Assembly (NCBI GenBank): GCA_021780815.1
Contig: JAJXYC010000015.1
Coordinates: 337,796-401,795, forward strand
DNA length: 64,000 bases
From: Bacteroidota bacterium
GTDB taxonomy: Bacteria > Bacteroidota > Ignavibacteria > Kapaibacteriales > UBA2268
Direction: 5' to 3'
Part shown: positions 29,382-40,109 of the stretch, one piece after another
How the letters are laid out: each line of letters begins with the position of its first letter
How positions within the stretch are numbered: position 1 is the stretch's first letter
Notes under the pieces: model-generated
What the model was told of the DNA's origin: nothing
The model's input: only the letters and a program-made list of their open reading frames with translations
The model's database searches: none
Position numbers and translations under genes: made by a program

Positions 29382-32315
29382 TTAAAGTGAAAATTCATCA
29401 ATCAAATATTTTCCAGTCAAGCTGTTTTTATTTTTAATAATTTCTAATGGAGGACCAGTGGCGATAATTTTACCGCCATTGCGTCCACCAAAAGGACCTA
29501 AATCAATAATCCAGTCAGCAAATTTCACTACATCGAGATTGTGTTCAACAACAACGACGGTATTACCGTTTTTAACCAAATCATCTAACATATTCACTAA
29601 AACTCTAACATCATCGAAATGCAAGCCTGTCGTAGGTTCATCAAGTAAATATAAAGTTTTCCCTGTACTTCTTTTGGAAAGTTCAGTTGCAAGCTTCACT
29701 CTTTGGGATTCGCCACCAGACAAAGTCGGAGATTGTTGCCCTAACTTAATGTATCCTAATCCAACATCTTTCAATGTTTGTAATTTCCGCTTAACTAACG
29801 GTAATTCAGAAAATATTTCAACAGATTCTTCAATAGTTAGTTCTAATATATCGGCAATTGATAAATGCTTATATTTAACTTGCAAAGTTTCATCATTGTA
29901 TCGCTTCCCTTGACAAGTTTCGCAAGGGACATAAATATCGGGCAAAAAGTTCATTTCAATTTTTTTCAGACCTGCTCCTTGACAATCCTCACAACGTCCA
30001 CCCGCAACATTAAAAGAAAATCTCCCAGAAGAGTAACCTCTTATTTTTGCTTCTGGTAACATTGCAAAAAAATTCCTAATTTGAGTAAACAACCCAGTAT
30101 ATGTGGCAGGATTTGAACGGGCGGTCTTGCCTATTGGACTTTGGTCTATTTCAATCACCTTATCAATATTTTCTATCCCTTCTATACTTTCATAAGGCAA
30201 AGCTACCAAATTAGTTTTATTAAATTTATTAGATAATATAGGAAATAGCGTATCGTTAATTAAACTTGATTTCCCTGAACCACTCAATCCAGTAATACAA
30301 ATAAATTTACCAAGCGGCAATTCTAATGTTACATCTTGCAAATTATTTCCTTTCGCTCCTCTCAAAATTAAATAATTCCCATTCCCTTCTCTTGGAGAAT
30401 ACTTTGCTTCAATTTGTTTCTGATTTAATAAATACTGTGCAGTCAAAGAGTGTTCAATTTCTGCTTGCTTGATTTTATTTAAATTTTTTGGATTACCTTG
30501 AAATATAATATTACCACCGTGAACACCAGCTTTTGGACCAATGTCTACAAAATAGTCACTTCCCATTATCATGGCTTTATCGTGTTCTACAACAATTACA
30601 GTATTTCCTAAATCCCGCAATTCTTCTAATGATTTAATTAATAAATGGTTGTCGTATTGATGTAAACCAATACTAGGTTCATCTAAAACATACGTTACAC
30701 CAACAAGTTGAGAACCAATTTGTGAGGCTAATCTAATCCGTTGTGATTCTCCGCCTGATAATGTCCGGGAACTTCTATGTAATGTTAAATAATTTAATCC
30801 TACATTTTTCAAAAAAATTAATCTATCGGCAATTTCTTTTAATATTATTTTTGTAATTTCTTTTTCTCTTTTATTTAATACTTTTGTTAAACTTAACGCA
30901 AATTCATAGGCTTCATCAATATCCATTTTGACAAAATCAGAAATACTTTTTCCTTGAATATAAACATTTACACTACTTTGTTTTAAACGATTTCCATGGC
31001 AAGCATCGCATTCTTTTGTTGTTAGATACTTACCTAAATAGTTCTCTACTGAATTCATTGGAGGATTTTCCAACAAATTTTTCAGAATATTGATTAATCC
31101 AATATATTTTTGTTTGTATTTATGAGTATATTTTGAAAATTGATGTTCTACTTCAATTTCATCATCATCATCTCCATAGAAAATTTTTCGGATTTCTTCT
31201 TCAGTTAATTGTGCAAAGGGCTTGTTTAAATCAATTTGATGCAATTCGGCAAAAGCAAATAATTGTTGCCAAACCATTAAATTACTGTCTGGCTTTAATG
31301 TTTGAATTGCACCTTGTTGAATCGATTTAGATTTATCTGGCACTAACAAATCTAAATCAAATGTTTCAATTTCACCTAAACCATCACAAACTGGACAAGC
31401 TCCATATTTAGAATTAAAAGAAAAGTTATTAGGAGCAAGTTTATCGTAAGCTTTACCACATTTTGGACAGGAATATTTAGTACTAAAAGTTTTAGGCGAG
31501 GAAAAAAGCATTTCTTCCCCCACAACCATAACTGTTTGTTCGCCCATTTGAAGAGCAATTTCAAGAGAATTCTTTAAGCGGACAGATGATTCGTCATCTA
31601 CAATTAATCTATCAACAACTAATTCAACATCATGAATCTTATATCTTTCAACTTGCATTCCATCAATCAAACTACGAATATTCCCATCAATACGAACTTT
31701 GCTATATCCTTCTCTAATTAAATTTGCAAACAAATCTTTATAATGTCCTTTTCTGGAACGAACTAAAGGAGCGAGAATTTGAATTTTTATCCCAGCATAA
31801 TCTTGCACTATTTCATTATAAATTTGGTCTATACTTTTTTCAATAACTGGTATATTACATTCAACACAATATTGAATACCAACTTTCGCATAAAGCAAAC
31901 GTAAATAATCATAAATTTCGGTAACTGTTCCAACAGTAGAACGTGGGTTTTTACTAATAGTTTTTTGCTCTATTGAAATTGCAGGTGAAAGCCCATCAAC
32001 TTTATCTACATCTGGCTTTTTTAGCACCTCCATAAACTGCCGTGCATAAGGAGATAAACATTCCAAATACCGCCGCTGTCCTTCTGCATATATTGTATCA
32101 AAAGCAAGTGATGATTTACCCGAACCAGAAACTCCTGTTATTACTATAAATTTATCTCTCGGAATATCTATATCTATATTTTTTAAATTATGCTCCCTTG
32201 CTCCTCGTATCATAATTTGCTCAATCGCTGAACCTTGCTCTTCAATAAAACCAATTTGATTGATTTTCTTTTGTGCCTTTTTATTCGTTTTGTCTTTATC
32301 AGGTTGTGTTCTCAT
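29382..32315 (-). CDS. uvrA: Excinuclease ABC subunit A
   Basis: [23 protein letters not shown], two ABC signatures [16 protein letters not shown] / [17 protein letters not shown], zinc-finger CxxC pairs. Confidence 0.97.
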   Translation of the reverse strand: MRTQPDKDKTNKKAQKKINQIGFIEEQGSAIEQIMIRGAREHNLKNIDIDIPRDKFIVITGVSGSGKSSLAFDTIYAEGQRRYLECLSPYARQFMEVLKKPDVDKVDGLSPAISIEQKTISKNPRSTVGTVTEIYDYLRLLYAKVGIQYCVECNIPVIEKSIDQIYNEIVQDYAGIKIQILAPLVRSRKGHYKDLFANLIREGYSKVRIDGNIRSLIDGMQVERYKIHDVELVVDRLIVDDESSVRLKNSLEIALQMGEQTVMVVGEEMLFSSPKTFSTKYSCPKCGKAYDKLAPNNFSFNSKYGACPVCDGLGEIETFDLDLLVPDKSKSIQQGAIQTLKPDSNLMVWQQLFAFAELHQIDLNKPFAQLTEEEIRKIFYGDDDDEIEVEHQFSKYTHKYKQKYIGLINILKNLLENPPMNSVENYLGKYLTTKECDACHGNRLKQSSVNVYIQGKSISDFVKMDIDEAYEFALSLTKVLNKREKEITKIILKEIADRLIFLKNVGLNYLTLHRSSRTLSGGESQRIRLASQIGSQLVGVTYVLDEPSIGLHQYDNHLLIKSLEELRDLGNTVIVVEHDKAMIMGSDYFVDIGPKAGVHGGNIIFQGNPKNLNKIKQAEIEHSLTAQYLLNQKQIEAKYSPREGNGNYLILRGAKGNNLQDVTLELPLGKFICITGLSGSGKSSLINDTLFPILSNKFNKTNLVALPYESIEGIENIDKVIEIDQSPIGKTARSNPATYTGLFTQIRNFFAMLPEAKIRGYSSGRFSFNVAGGRCEDCQGAGLKKIEMNFLPDIYVPCETCQGKRYNDETLQVKYKHLSIADILELTIEESVEIFSELPLVKRKLQTLKDVGLGYIKLGQQSPTLSGGESQRVKLATELSKRSTGKTLYLLDEPTTGLHFDDVRVLVNMLDDLVKNGNTVVVVEHNLDVVKFADWIIDLGPFGGRNGGKIIATGPPLEIIKNKNSLTGKYLIDEFSL

Positions 32316-32518
32316 CTATAATTCCAAAAGATTTCAATTATATTGAAACCCTTATTTTATATCTTAAAAATTTTAAATAAAGAATATAGACGATTAAACC
32401 TATTTTTTATATGAATAACTTTGTTAGTAATATTACTACAAATTATGCAATTATTTTTACTACATATTATTGATTAATAAACAATATTGTTTAATTTTGA
32501 ATTTTAACTTGGGGTTAT

Positions 32519-34507
32519 TTGTTGATTTCTACAAATAAAAAAATATATCTTTATTTATTTTGTTTTTTTACCAGCCTAAGCTATTTAATCTCGCAAGGCA
32601 ATGATAGCTTATTGCAATCCACATTAATGTTGGCAGAGTCTAATGAAAAAGCCGATAATTTATTGAAAATTGGCAAATATTTCTTTGATAATTTCCAATC
32701 TGAAGAGGGATTAATTTATACACGTGATGCCATTCCCATAAGTGAAAAATTGCATAACTACCGTAATGTAATTAAAGGAAAATTGCAATTAGCAACTTTT
32801 TATAATTCAATTAATGATATAGAATCATCAACAGCACAATTATTTGAAGCAAGTGATTATATTTTAAAGGCAAAAGATGATAGCCTAACTTTTGAAATTT
32901 ACTTAAAATTAGGTGAAAGTTTCCGTTCTGCTGGTGTTTATGAACTTTCATTTGATTACTTAAATAAAGCAAAAAATATTGCATTAAAAAGTGAGAATAA
33001 AACAAATCTTACTAAAATTTATAACAGATTATCTGCATATTATTTTGAAAATCCTGATATTAATCAATCCATAAGTAAAGCCAATTCGTTATTTTACGCA
33101 CAAAAAGCACTATATTTAGCAAAAGATATTAACGAACAAGGATATTATATTAATTCTTTAAATTTATTAGGCTTAATTTATAAATATAAATTTAAAGATT
33201 ATGCTTCGACACGACAAAACCTTTCATTAGGATTTTATCTGGCAAATAAACTAAATCAAGTTAAACAACTTCCCAATTTATGCTATAATCTCGGAAGTTT
33301 AAATATGGAAGAAAACAATTGGGATAGCACTTTTTTCTATGCGAATTTGGGATTGCGAATTGCTGATAGTTTACATTTAGATGAATCTAAAGGGTTAATG
33401 TCAAAACTCTTATCTGAATATTATGAACATAAAGGAGATTTTCAAAAAGCTCATATCGCCTATCAAACTTTTGCAACTTTAATTTATGATATTGGCAAAA
33501 AGAAAGAAACCTTTCGCTTAAAAGCAATACTTTCACAACAAAATTTAAAAGAAAAAGAACTACAAATTGAATCTGAAAGTAAAACAAGAACATTCATTAT
33601 AATTATTGCTATTTTAGCAATTTTAGTATTAATAATTTTAATTATTTCTCTTTATTCAAGACAAAAAAATATATCAAGAACAAATAAGCAACTACAAGAA
33701 AATAATTTTGCTATAGAAGAGAAAAACAAAGAATTAGACAGACAAAATCAATTAATTATAAAGCAAAATGAAGAACTTTCTGAGACCAATGCCGCAAAAG
33801 ATAAATTATTTTCAATTATCTCGCATGATTTAAAAAATCCAATTGGGGGATTAAAAGAAATGATTTATGTGTTTAGCGAAAACATACAAGATTTTACCAA
33901 AGAGGAAAAAGAAGAAATATTACACGAAATGAAAATGTCTTCCGAAAATGTATTAGACCTTTTAATGAGTTTACTTACTTGGTCTCGCTCTCAAAGGGGA
34001 AAACTTGAATTTGAACCATTTTTGCAAGATTTAAAATTACTCGTAGTCCAAAATTTAAGTATGATTACTCCATTGGCAAGAAAAAAATCTATCCAATTAA
34101 TTGACCAAGTTCAAGAAAATACTCATTGCTTCTTTGATGCAAATATGATTAACACAGTTATACGGAATTTGATTACAAATGCAATTAAGTTCACTCCAGC
34201 AAACGGCACTATAACAATATCTGCAAAATTATGCCAAAAGAATCCTGATTTTATTGAAGTTTTAATTTCTGATAATGGAGTAGGCATTCCACAAGATAAA
34301 ATTGAAAATTTATTTAAAGTTTCGCAAACATACACATCGGTCGGCACAGCAGGCGAAAAAGGCACGGGTCTGGGATTATTAATCGTAAAAGATTTTATTG
34401 ACAAGCATAATGGTAAAATTTGGGTTGAAAGTAATTTAAATAAAGGAACAACTTTTCACTTTGCTATTCCCAGATCTTCCGAAGCTTTGCTCGGAACAAA
34501 AACATAA
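32519..34507 (+). CDS. TPR-repeat sensor histidine kinase with single TM helix (start TTG or GTG)
   Basis: Signal peptide, TPRs, TM TFIIIIAILAILVLIILIISLYS, H-box FSIISHDLKNPIGGLKEM, ATPase motifs NLITNAIKFTP, ISDNGVGIPQDKIENLF, GEKGTGLGLLIVKDFI. Confidence 0.92.
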   Translation: MLISTNKKIYLYLFCFFTSLSYLISQGNDSLLQSTLMLAESNEKADNLLKIGKYFFDNFQSEEGLIYTRDAIPISEKLHNYRNVIKGKLQLATFYNSINDIESSTAQLFEASDYILKAKDDSLTFEIYLKLGESFRSAGVYELSFDYLNKAKNIALKSENKTNLTKIYNRLSAYYFENPDINQSISKANSLFYAQKALYLAKDINEQGYYINSLNLLGLIYKYKFKDYASTRQNLSLGFYLANKLNQVKQLPNLCYNLGSLNMEENNWDSTFFYANLGLRIADSLHLDESKGLMSKLLSEYYEHKGDFQKAHIAYQTFATLIYDIGKKKETFRLKAILSQQNLKEKELQIESESKTRTFIIIIAILAILVLIILIISLYSRQKNISRTNKQLQENNFAIEEKNKELDRQNQLIIKQNEELSETNAAKDKLFSIISHDLKNPIGGLKEMIYVFSENIQDFTKEEKEEILHEMKMSSENVLDLLMSLLTWSRSQRGKLEFEPFLQDLKLLVVQNLSMITPLARKKSIQLIDQVQENTHCFFDANMINTVIRNLITNAIKFTPANGTITISAKLCQKNPDFIEVLISDNGVGIPQDKIENLFKVSQTYTSVGTAGEKGTGLGLLIVKDFIDKHNGKIWVESNLNKGTTFHFAIPRSSEALLGTKT

Positions 34508-34583
34508 ATTTCTCATTTTTTTAATTCAAATTATTTTCTTTTGCATATTATTTCTTAATTTTAGATAAACAAAATAAGAAAAA

Positions 34584-35513
34584 ATGAAAAAAGTCCTCAC
34601 ATTGTTTTTTAATATTGATAGAACATATATTATTAAAATTACAAATGACCCAAAAGGGTTAATTTTAGATTACTTCAATTCAACTGATTCTTTCATTGAT
34701 TTAGATGCAATTCATTCTGGTGAAATTGAGATAAATTTTGGAGAAATAGAGAATATTGTTGATAGCCAACCGATAGATTTTGATTCTATTAATCTTGTTT
34801 TCCCTGCCGAAGCAATTATGACAACTCAAATTCCCGGCAAAAGCAAGTTAGATAAAGATGAATTGGTAAAAATCATCAGTGTGGAACTAATAAAAGCTTA
34901 TCCAAAGTTAAATATTACTGATTTTGAAATTGAAGTATTTCAGTTGGCAAACAATTTAAAGGGAGAATCAAAACAATTATCTGTAATTTTTCAAAAATCA
35001 GATATTGAACTTTTTGAGCAACTCCTTTTCAAATATAATAAACCAATAACCAAACAGTACATAAGTATAATTGCAGCAGCCAACGCATTTTTATATAACT
35101 ACCCTGAATTACACGAGAAAAATAATGCCATTATTGGAATTCAAAATAATTTTATGGATTTTTGTGTAATTTCTAATGGTAATTTAATTTATTATAATTT
35201 ACTGAATTATCTCGATGATGCTTCTATTCCTGATATTTTAGAAAAAGAATTAAATAAAGTAACATCGGATATTGTTCCTAATTTATCTGGTGGATTATAC
35301 TTTTATGGCTCCGATTTAACAAAATCAGTTTTGCTGTCTGTTTGGGAAATTGCTATGCTATTTGGAGTTGAAGGAAAAAGATTAAACGCATTTAGAATGG
35401 TTAGAACTAATTTAAGTAAACGAGAAAGAGAATATGCCGCAAGAACAATGCAAATTTACCCTGCGTGTATTGGTGGTGCAATCCCAAACTATTTTAGTTC
35501 TATTGTGATTTAG
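34584..35513 (+). CDS. DUF3822-like protein (possible actin/PilM-like fold)
   Basis: Position directly before rsmD matches the DUF3822-rsmD arrangement seen in Bacteroidota; sequence similarity judged by eye only. Confidence 0.5.
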   Translation: MKKVLTLFFNIDRTYIIKITNDPKGLILDYFNSTDSFIDLDAIHSGEIEINFGEIENIVDSQPIDFDSINLVFPAEAIMTTQIPGKSKLDKDELVKIISVELIKAYPKLNITDFEIEVFQLANNLKGESKQLSVIFQKSDIELFEQLLFKYNKPITKQYISIIAAANAFLYNYPELHEKNNAIIGIQNNFMDFCVISNGNLIYYNLLNYLDDASIPDILEKELNKVTSDIVPNLSGGLYFYGSDLTKSVLLSVWEIAMLFGVEGKRLNAFRMVRTNLSKREREYAARTMQIYPACIGGAIPNYFSSIVI

Positions 35514-35517
35514 TATA

Positions 35518-36078
35518 ATGCGAATAATTTCTGGGAAATATGGTAAACGTGTTCTTTTAAATAAAATTCCTATCGGAATCCGTCCAACTACGGACCAAGT
35601 GCGAGAAGCTATTTTTAATGTTCTTGAAAATATGATTGATTTTAATGGTAAATTTGCCTTGGATTTGTTTTCAGGAACAGGAGCAGTTGGAATTGAACTT
35701 TTAAGTCGTGGTTGTACAAAAGTAAATTTTGTAGATAATAGTATTAATTCAATAGAATTAATAAAAAGCAATTTAAGCAAATTAGAAATTGCAAAAGAAC
35801 AATTTTCAATAACAAAAATTGATGCAATTAAATTTATCAAAAAAACTACCGATAAGTTTGATATAATTTTTGCTGATCCGCCTTATAAAAATAATTTTTT
35901 CTTTGATATAATGGAAAGTATTTATAAAGCAGATATACTAACAGATAACGGGGTATTTATCTATGAAACAGAAGGAAAAATGAATTTAATTAGTAGTTCT
36001 AATTATGTTCTACAAAAAGAACAAAAATTCGGAAATGCAAAAGTTTATTATTTTTTTATCAAAAAGCATAATAATTAA
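35518..36078 (+). CDS. rsmD: 16S rRNA (guanine(966)-N(2))-methyltransferase
   Basis: MRIISGKYGKRVL...RPTTDQVREAIFNVL; LDLFSGTGAVGIELLSRG; IIFADPPYKN. Confidence 0.94.
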   Translation: MRIISGKYGKRVLLNKIPIGIRPTTDQVREAIFNVLENMIDFNGKFALDLFSGTGAVGIELLSRGCTKVNFVDNSINSIELIKSNLSKLEIAKEQFSITKIDAIKFIKKTTDKFDIIFADPPYKNNFFFDIMESIYKADILTDNGVFIYETEGKMNLISSSNYVLQKEQKFGNAKVYYFFIKKHNN

Positions 36079-36116
36079 AAAAAAATGATTAAATTACAAT
36101 CAAAAGAAGTAAAACT

Positions 36117-36899
36117 ATGAGCCAACAATTAACAAAATATCGCTCGGATATTTCACAAGTTTTTAAACTTGGGGTAAATATATTAAATAACGCACGTGCT
36201 TTAAAAGGCATAAGTTTAGATTTAAAATTATTGGCGGTAAACGGAATAGTTCAAGCAGGGAAAATCGGTTCTTCACAAGGTCAATCTTTGATTACATTAT
36301 CTGGGTTCCTATCAGATTTACCTATTCAAATAGCCCCTGAATTAGAAGATTTGGAGAGAATTACAACTGACTTAGCCAGACAATTAACCGTTTCGTTAAT
36401 TTCTATCATTCGCTTCATATTTTACTCAAATGCTCTTAGCATTTCGTTAGATAGACTTTTAATACAATCTAAAAGCAGTTTTAGAGCCTCCGACTTCAAA
36501 ATACTCAATATTCAAGAATTAACAAAATTGTCTAAAAATGATGTCTTTTTAAAAACACGAGATTTAGACAAAGAAAACATTGAACAAATTGCACAAGTAA
36601 ATATTGGAATTTCAGAAAATTCAAGATTAATGCTTGATAAAGCATTAGATTTACTTAGTAAAGCTGCCGCAAAAATAGAAAATTTAAAACGGAACGGTTT
36701 TATAGCAAATTATATGGGTTCAAATATTTTAATAGAATCTTCGTATCTAACCTCCGACCAACAAAGTTTTCAAGCATTAGTAAATAATATTAGAAATATT
36801 GTGAACAGACTTGATACTAATTTAGACTCAATGATTAATTCAATTAAAGATGCTGAAAACATTTTGCGAAGTGTAATGATGGCAAACCAAAGTAATTAA
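36117..36899 (+). CDS. Soluble helical protein with a degenerate MCP signalling-hairpin-like segment
   Basis: ISLDLKLLAVNGIVQAGKIGSSQGQSLITLSGFLSDLP aligns by eye to the MCP hairpin ([31 protein letters not shown]); no TM or HAMP visible. Confidence 0.5.
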   Translation: MSQQLTKYRSDISQVFKLGVNILNNARALKGISLDLKLLAVNGIVQAGKIGSSQGQSLITLSGFLSDLPIQIAPELEDLERITTDLARQLTVSLISIIRFIFYSNALSISLDRLLIQSKSSFRASDFKILNIQELTKLSKNDVFLKTRDLDKENIEQIAQVNIGISENSRLMLDKALDLLSKAAAKIENLKRNGFIANYMGSNILIESSYLTSDQQSFQALVNNIRNIVNRLDTNLDSMINSIKDAENILRSVMMANQSN

Positions 36900-36927
36900 T
36901 ATTTAGGAAATAAATAAAAGGAATTTT

Positions 36928-37722
36928 ATGAAAAGTGAAATCATTTTTGAATCTGGCGACCACAAATGGATAGTTCTGGGACGGGACACATCTAAAAAAG
37001 ACGAGGTCATAGATACAAATGAGTATATTATTGTAAGTAATGGCGAAGCAATGCTTTTAGATCCAGGTGGAATTGAAATTTTTCCAAGTGTCCTTGCTGA
37101 AATCACAAAATATGTTTCAATTGAACAAATTAAAGTAATTTTCGCTTCCCATCAAGACCCAGATATTTCTTCTTCACTTGCTATGTGGTTGGATTTAGCG
37201 AAACATATAAAAATATACTGCCCTTGGCTATGGACAGGCTTTATTAGCCATTTTGGTATGGGAACAGATTTTATATTAAACCCTATTCCAGATGAAGGAT
37301 TAGAACTCAAAATCGGGGATAAAGGCTCAACGGTATTCCTTGTTCCAGCACATTTTTGCCATTCTCCTGGTAATTTCTCTGTTTATGACCCAAAAGCAAA
37401 TATTTTGTTCTCGGGTGATATTGGTGCCGCTTTAATCCCAAATGATGCTCCGCTTTATGTAGATGATTTTGCTTCACATATAAAATATATGGAGAAGTTC
37501 CATCTCCGTTGGATGCCATCAGTTGGATCTTTGAGACAATGGGTTAGAAGAGTAAGAAATATTAACCCAAATATAATTGCTCCTCAACACGGCTCAATCT
37601 TTGTTGGAGAAAATGTTCATAAATTCCTCGATTGGTTAGATAATTTAGAAGTAGGTAAATGGGAAATGGGTGCCGAAGCAAGCGATATTAATAAAGCTGT
37701 TTGGATGAAATGGAAAAAATAA
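36928..37722 (+). CDS. Stand-alone flavodiiron-type MBL protein, ODP-like (oxygen-binding diiron protein)
   Basis: Diiron/MBL ligand motifs SHQDPD, AHFCHSPGNF, LFSGDIGA, APQHGSIF; no flavodoxin domain (264 aa). Confidence 0.75.
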   Translation: MKSEIIFESGDHKWIVLGRDTSKKDEVIDTNEYIIVSNGEAMLLDPGGIEIFPSVLAEITKYVSIEQIKVIFASHQDPDISSSLAMWLDLAKHIKIYCPWLWTGFISHFGMGTDFILNPIPDEGLELKIGDKGSTVFLVPAHFCHSPGNFSVYDPKANILFSGDIGAALIPNDAPLYVDDFASHIKYMEKFHLRWMPSVGSLRQWVRRVRNINPNIIAPQHGSIFVGENVHKFLDWLDNLEVGKWEMGAEASDINKAVWMKWKK

Positions 37723-37763
37723 TCTACTTTTTACTTTGAAAATTTTGCAAAAAAACTTACTAT

Positions 37764-37794
37764 GGCTATCTTTTTTGAGATAGCCTTTTTTTTT
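37764..37794 (+). terminator. Rho-independent terminator after the ODP-like gene
   Basis: ggctatct ttttttg... agatagcc followed by 9 T. Confidence 0.88.
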
Positions 37795-37926
37795 GGATTT
37801 ACTCACAATAATCTCACAATAATAAACAATAACCTCTATTTTAAATTTACAAATTTGTAATTGTTTTACAACTTCCATAAAAAAGTTGTAAATTTGTTTT
37901 TTCAAAAATCTTTTATAAACAATATT

Positions 37927-39285
37927 ATGGATAAAAATATGGAAACCATCGTTTGTCCAAATTGTGGAATTACAATTAATGTAGAAAGTATTTTATTACA
38001 GACAGCAGAAGCTAAAATAAAATCGGCATATACAGAAAAATTTACGAAGTTAAATACTGAATTTTTAAAAAATAAAGAATTGCTTAGAAAAGAAAAAGAA
38101 GAATTTGAAGAAAAAAAACAAAAGGAAAATGAACTCTTTATCCAAAGATTAAACAAAGAAAAACAAAAAATTGCATTAGAAACTGAACAAAAATTTAAAG
38201 AGCAAAATTTACTTGAAATTAAGACTATGCAAGAAGAAATAGAGAAAAAAAGAAAGGAAAATTTAGAGTTAAGGCAAAAAGAAATTGAAATATTGCGTAA
38301 AGAGCAGGATTTAAAAGAAAAGCAAGATTTGCTCCAGATAGAACATGATAAACAATTAATAGAATCTAAAAAACAAATAGAAAAAGAAATAGCAGAAAAA
38401 GAACAACAAAAAAATGAACTTTTTAAACAGCAAATAGAAATACAATATCAAGAGCAAAAAAAATCGTTAGAAGAACAATTAGCCTTGTTTAAAAAAGCAC
38501 GTGAAGAAGAAAGTGAAAAGCACGAAATGGAGAAGAAACAGATGCAAATACAGATGGAGCAAGTTTTAAAACAATCAGAAGAAATGAGAAAAAAAGTAGA
38601 ACAAGGTTCAATGCAGTTGCAAGGCGAAGTTCAAGAAGTAGCTTTGGAAGAGAAATTAAAAACATTGTATTTATATGATGAAATCCTTGAAGTACCGAAA
38701 GGATTTAAAGGAGCAGATGTTATTCAAGTGGTATATGACGATAATCGAAATGAATGTGGAAAAATTATATACGAAAGTAAACGAACTAAAAACTTTTCAG
38801 AAGATTGGATTCAAAAATTAAAGCAAGACCAATTAGAAGCACAAGCACAAATTGCAGTCATTGTAACTGAGGTAATGCCAAAAGATATGCCTAAATTTGG
38901 AGAAAAAGATAGTGTCTGGATTTGTACGTTTAATGATTTGCCACAAGTTTCTTTTGTTCTACGGGAAATGATGACGAGAGAATTTATTGCAAGAAAAACA
39001 CAAGAAAACAAAGGCGATAAAATGGTCATGCTCTATAATTATTTAACAAGTATTGATTTCAAACAACGCATTGAGAACATCTTTGACGCTTTTGCTTCTA
39101 TGAAATTAGAATTGGAAAAAGAAAAGCGTGCATACCAACGAATATGGAAAGAACGCGAAGTTCAAATAGAAAGAGTATTCACTAATTCAATTGATATGTA
39201 CAGCACTTTTAAAGGTATTGCAGGTAAATCTATTTTGCAAATTGACAATTTGCAGTTACCTGAGGATAATAAGTTAGATTGGTAA
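37927..39285 (+). CDS. DUF2130 domain-containing protein (zinc ribbon, long coiled coil, PD-(D/E)XK-like C-terminus)
   Basis: N-terminal CPNCG; charged coiled coil; VQVVYDDNRNECGKIIYESKRTKNFSEDWIQKLKQDQLEAQAQIAVIV. Preferred start at 37927 (MDKNMETIVCPNCG) rather than 37861. Confidence 0.85.
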   Translation: MDKNMETIVCPNCGITINVESILLQTAEAKIKSAYTEKFTKLNTEFLKNKELLRKEKEEFEEKKQKENELFIQRLNKEKQKIALETEQKFKEQNLLEIKTMQEEIEKKRKENLELRQKEIEILRKEQDLKEKQDLLQIEHDKQLIESKKQIEKEIAEKEQQKNELFKQQIEIQYQEQKKSLEEQLALFKKAREEESEKHEMEKKQMQIQMEQVLKQSEEMRKKVEQGSMQLQGEVQEVALEEKLKTLYLYDEILEVPKGFKGADVIQVVYDDNRNECGKIIYESKRTKNFSEDWIQKLKQDQLEAQAQIAVIVTEVMPKDMPKFGEKDSVWICTFNDLPQVSFVLREMMTREFIARKTQENKGDKMVMLYNYLTSIDFKQRIENIFDAFASMKLELEKEKRAYQRIWKEREVQIERVFTNSIDMYSTFKGIAGKSILQIDNLQLPEDNKLDW

Positions 39286-39347
39286 TTATCTTTTTTAATT
39301 AAAAAATAATTAATTTTTAATAATTCCGTTTAAATAAAAAATATTTT

Positions 39348-39671
39348 ATGATGATTATGAAAAAATTAACAATAGAATTTCAACATTTTGAAGGTTGTCC
39401 AAACTCACCAACACTTTTGAAAAAACTAAAAAACGTGCTGATAGAATTTCCTGAACAAGTTGAATTAAAAATAGTATTAATTGAAAATGAACTTGATGCT
39501 TTAAAGTTTAAATTTATAGGCAGTCCAACTATTTTATTAAATGGAGAAGATTTATTGGGAGTGCCTTTACCTGAAAATGGTACATTAGCGTGCCGCTTTT
39601 ACCCTAAGGGGTTACCTAACGAAGAATTTTTAAAGAACAAAATTATAGAAAAAATAAATGAGTTAAATTAG
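39348..39671 (+). CDS. Small thioredoxin-fold-like protein with a single FEGCPN cysteine
   Basis: [23 protein letters not shown] ... [14 protein letters not shown]; preferred start may be an internal Met. Confidence 0.6.
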   Translation: MMIMKKLTIEFQHFEGCPNSPTLLKKLKNVLIEFPEQVELKIVLIENELDALKFKFIGSPTILLNGEDLLGVPLPENGTLACRFYPKGLPNEEFLKNKIIEKINELN

Positions 39672-39679
39672 GAGAAAAT

Positions 39680-39883
39680 ATGAAAATTATAGCAACCGAG
39701 AATGCCTCTTTATCCATTAAAATCAATGGTGGAAAAATTACAAAAGATGGTAAGGAAGAAAATATAGGTCCAAAAACAATTTACCTTTGCCGTTGTGGTG
39801 GTTCAAAGAACAAACCTTTTTGTGATGGGACACATCGTTCAATAAGCTTTCACGCCGAATCAGCCGAAATTGAAATTGAATAG
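39680..39883 (+). CDS. CDGSH iron-sulfur domain protein
   Basis: [16 protein letters not shown] matches CxCx2(S/T)x3PxCDG(S/A/T)H. Confidence 0.93.
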   Translation: MKIIATENASLSIKINGGKITKDGKEENIGPKTIYLCRCGGSKNKPFCDGTHRSISFHAESAEIEIE

Positions 39884-39911
39884 ATTATAAAATAAATTAA
39901 TTAAAAACTTC

Positions 39912-39950
39912 AAAAAAAGAAGTTATTTTTAAAAAGTAACTTCTTTTTTT
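39912..39950 (+). terminator. Rho-independent terminator
   Basis: aaaaaaagaagtta ... taacttcttttttt. Confidence 0.85.
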
Positions 39951-40109
39951 ATTAATATTTGCATTATTTAGTAAAATTTTAAAATAAAAAAAATGTATAA
40001 TAATGAAACTTTTTATCAACAACTTGGTAAATAATTCAACATAGGATGTGAATAAAAAGTTAGGACGACTCATAAATTTTGATTACAAATTAATTTTTAG
40101 GAGTTTATA

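Noticed and set aside
37645-38156. Minus-strand ORFs opposite the ODP/DUF2130 junction
   Set aside because: Antisense to supported genes and the terminator; low complexity
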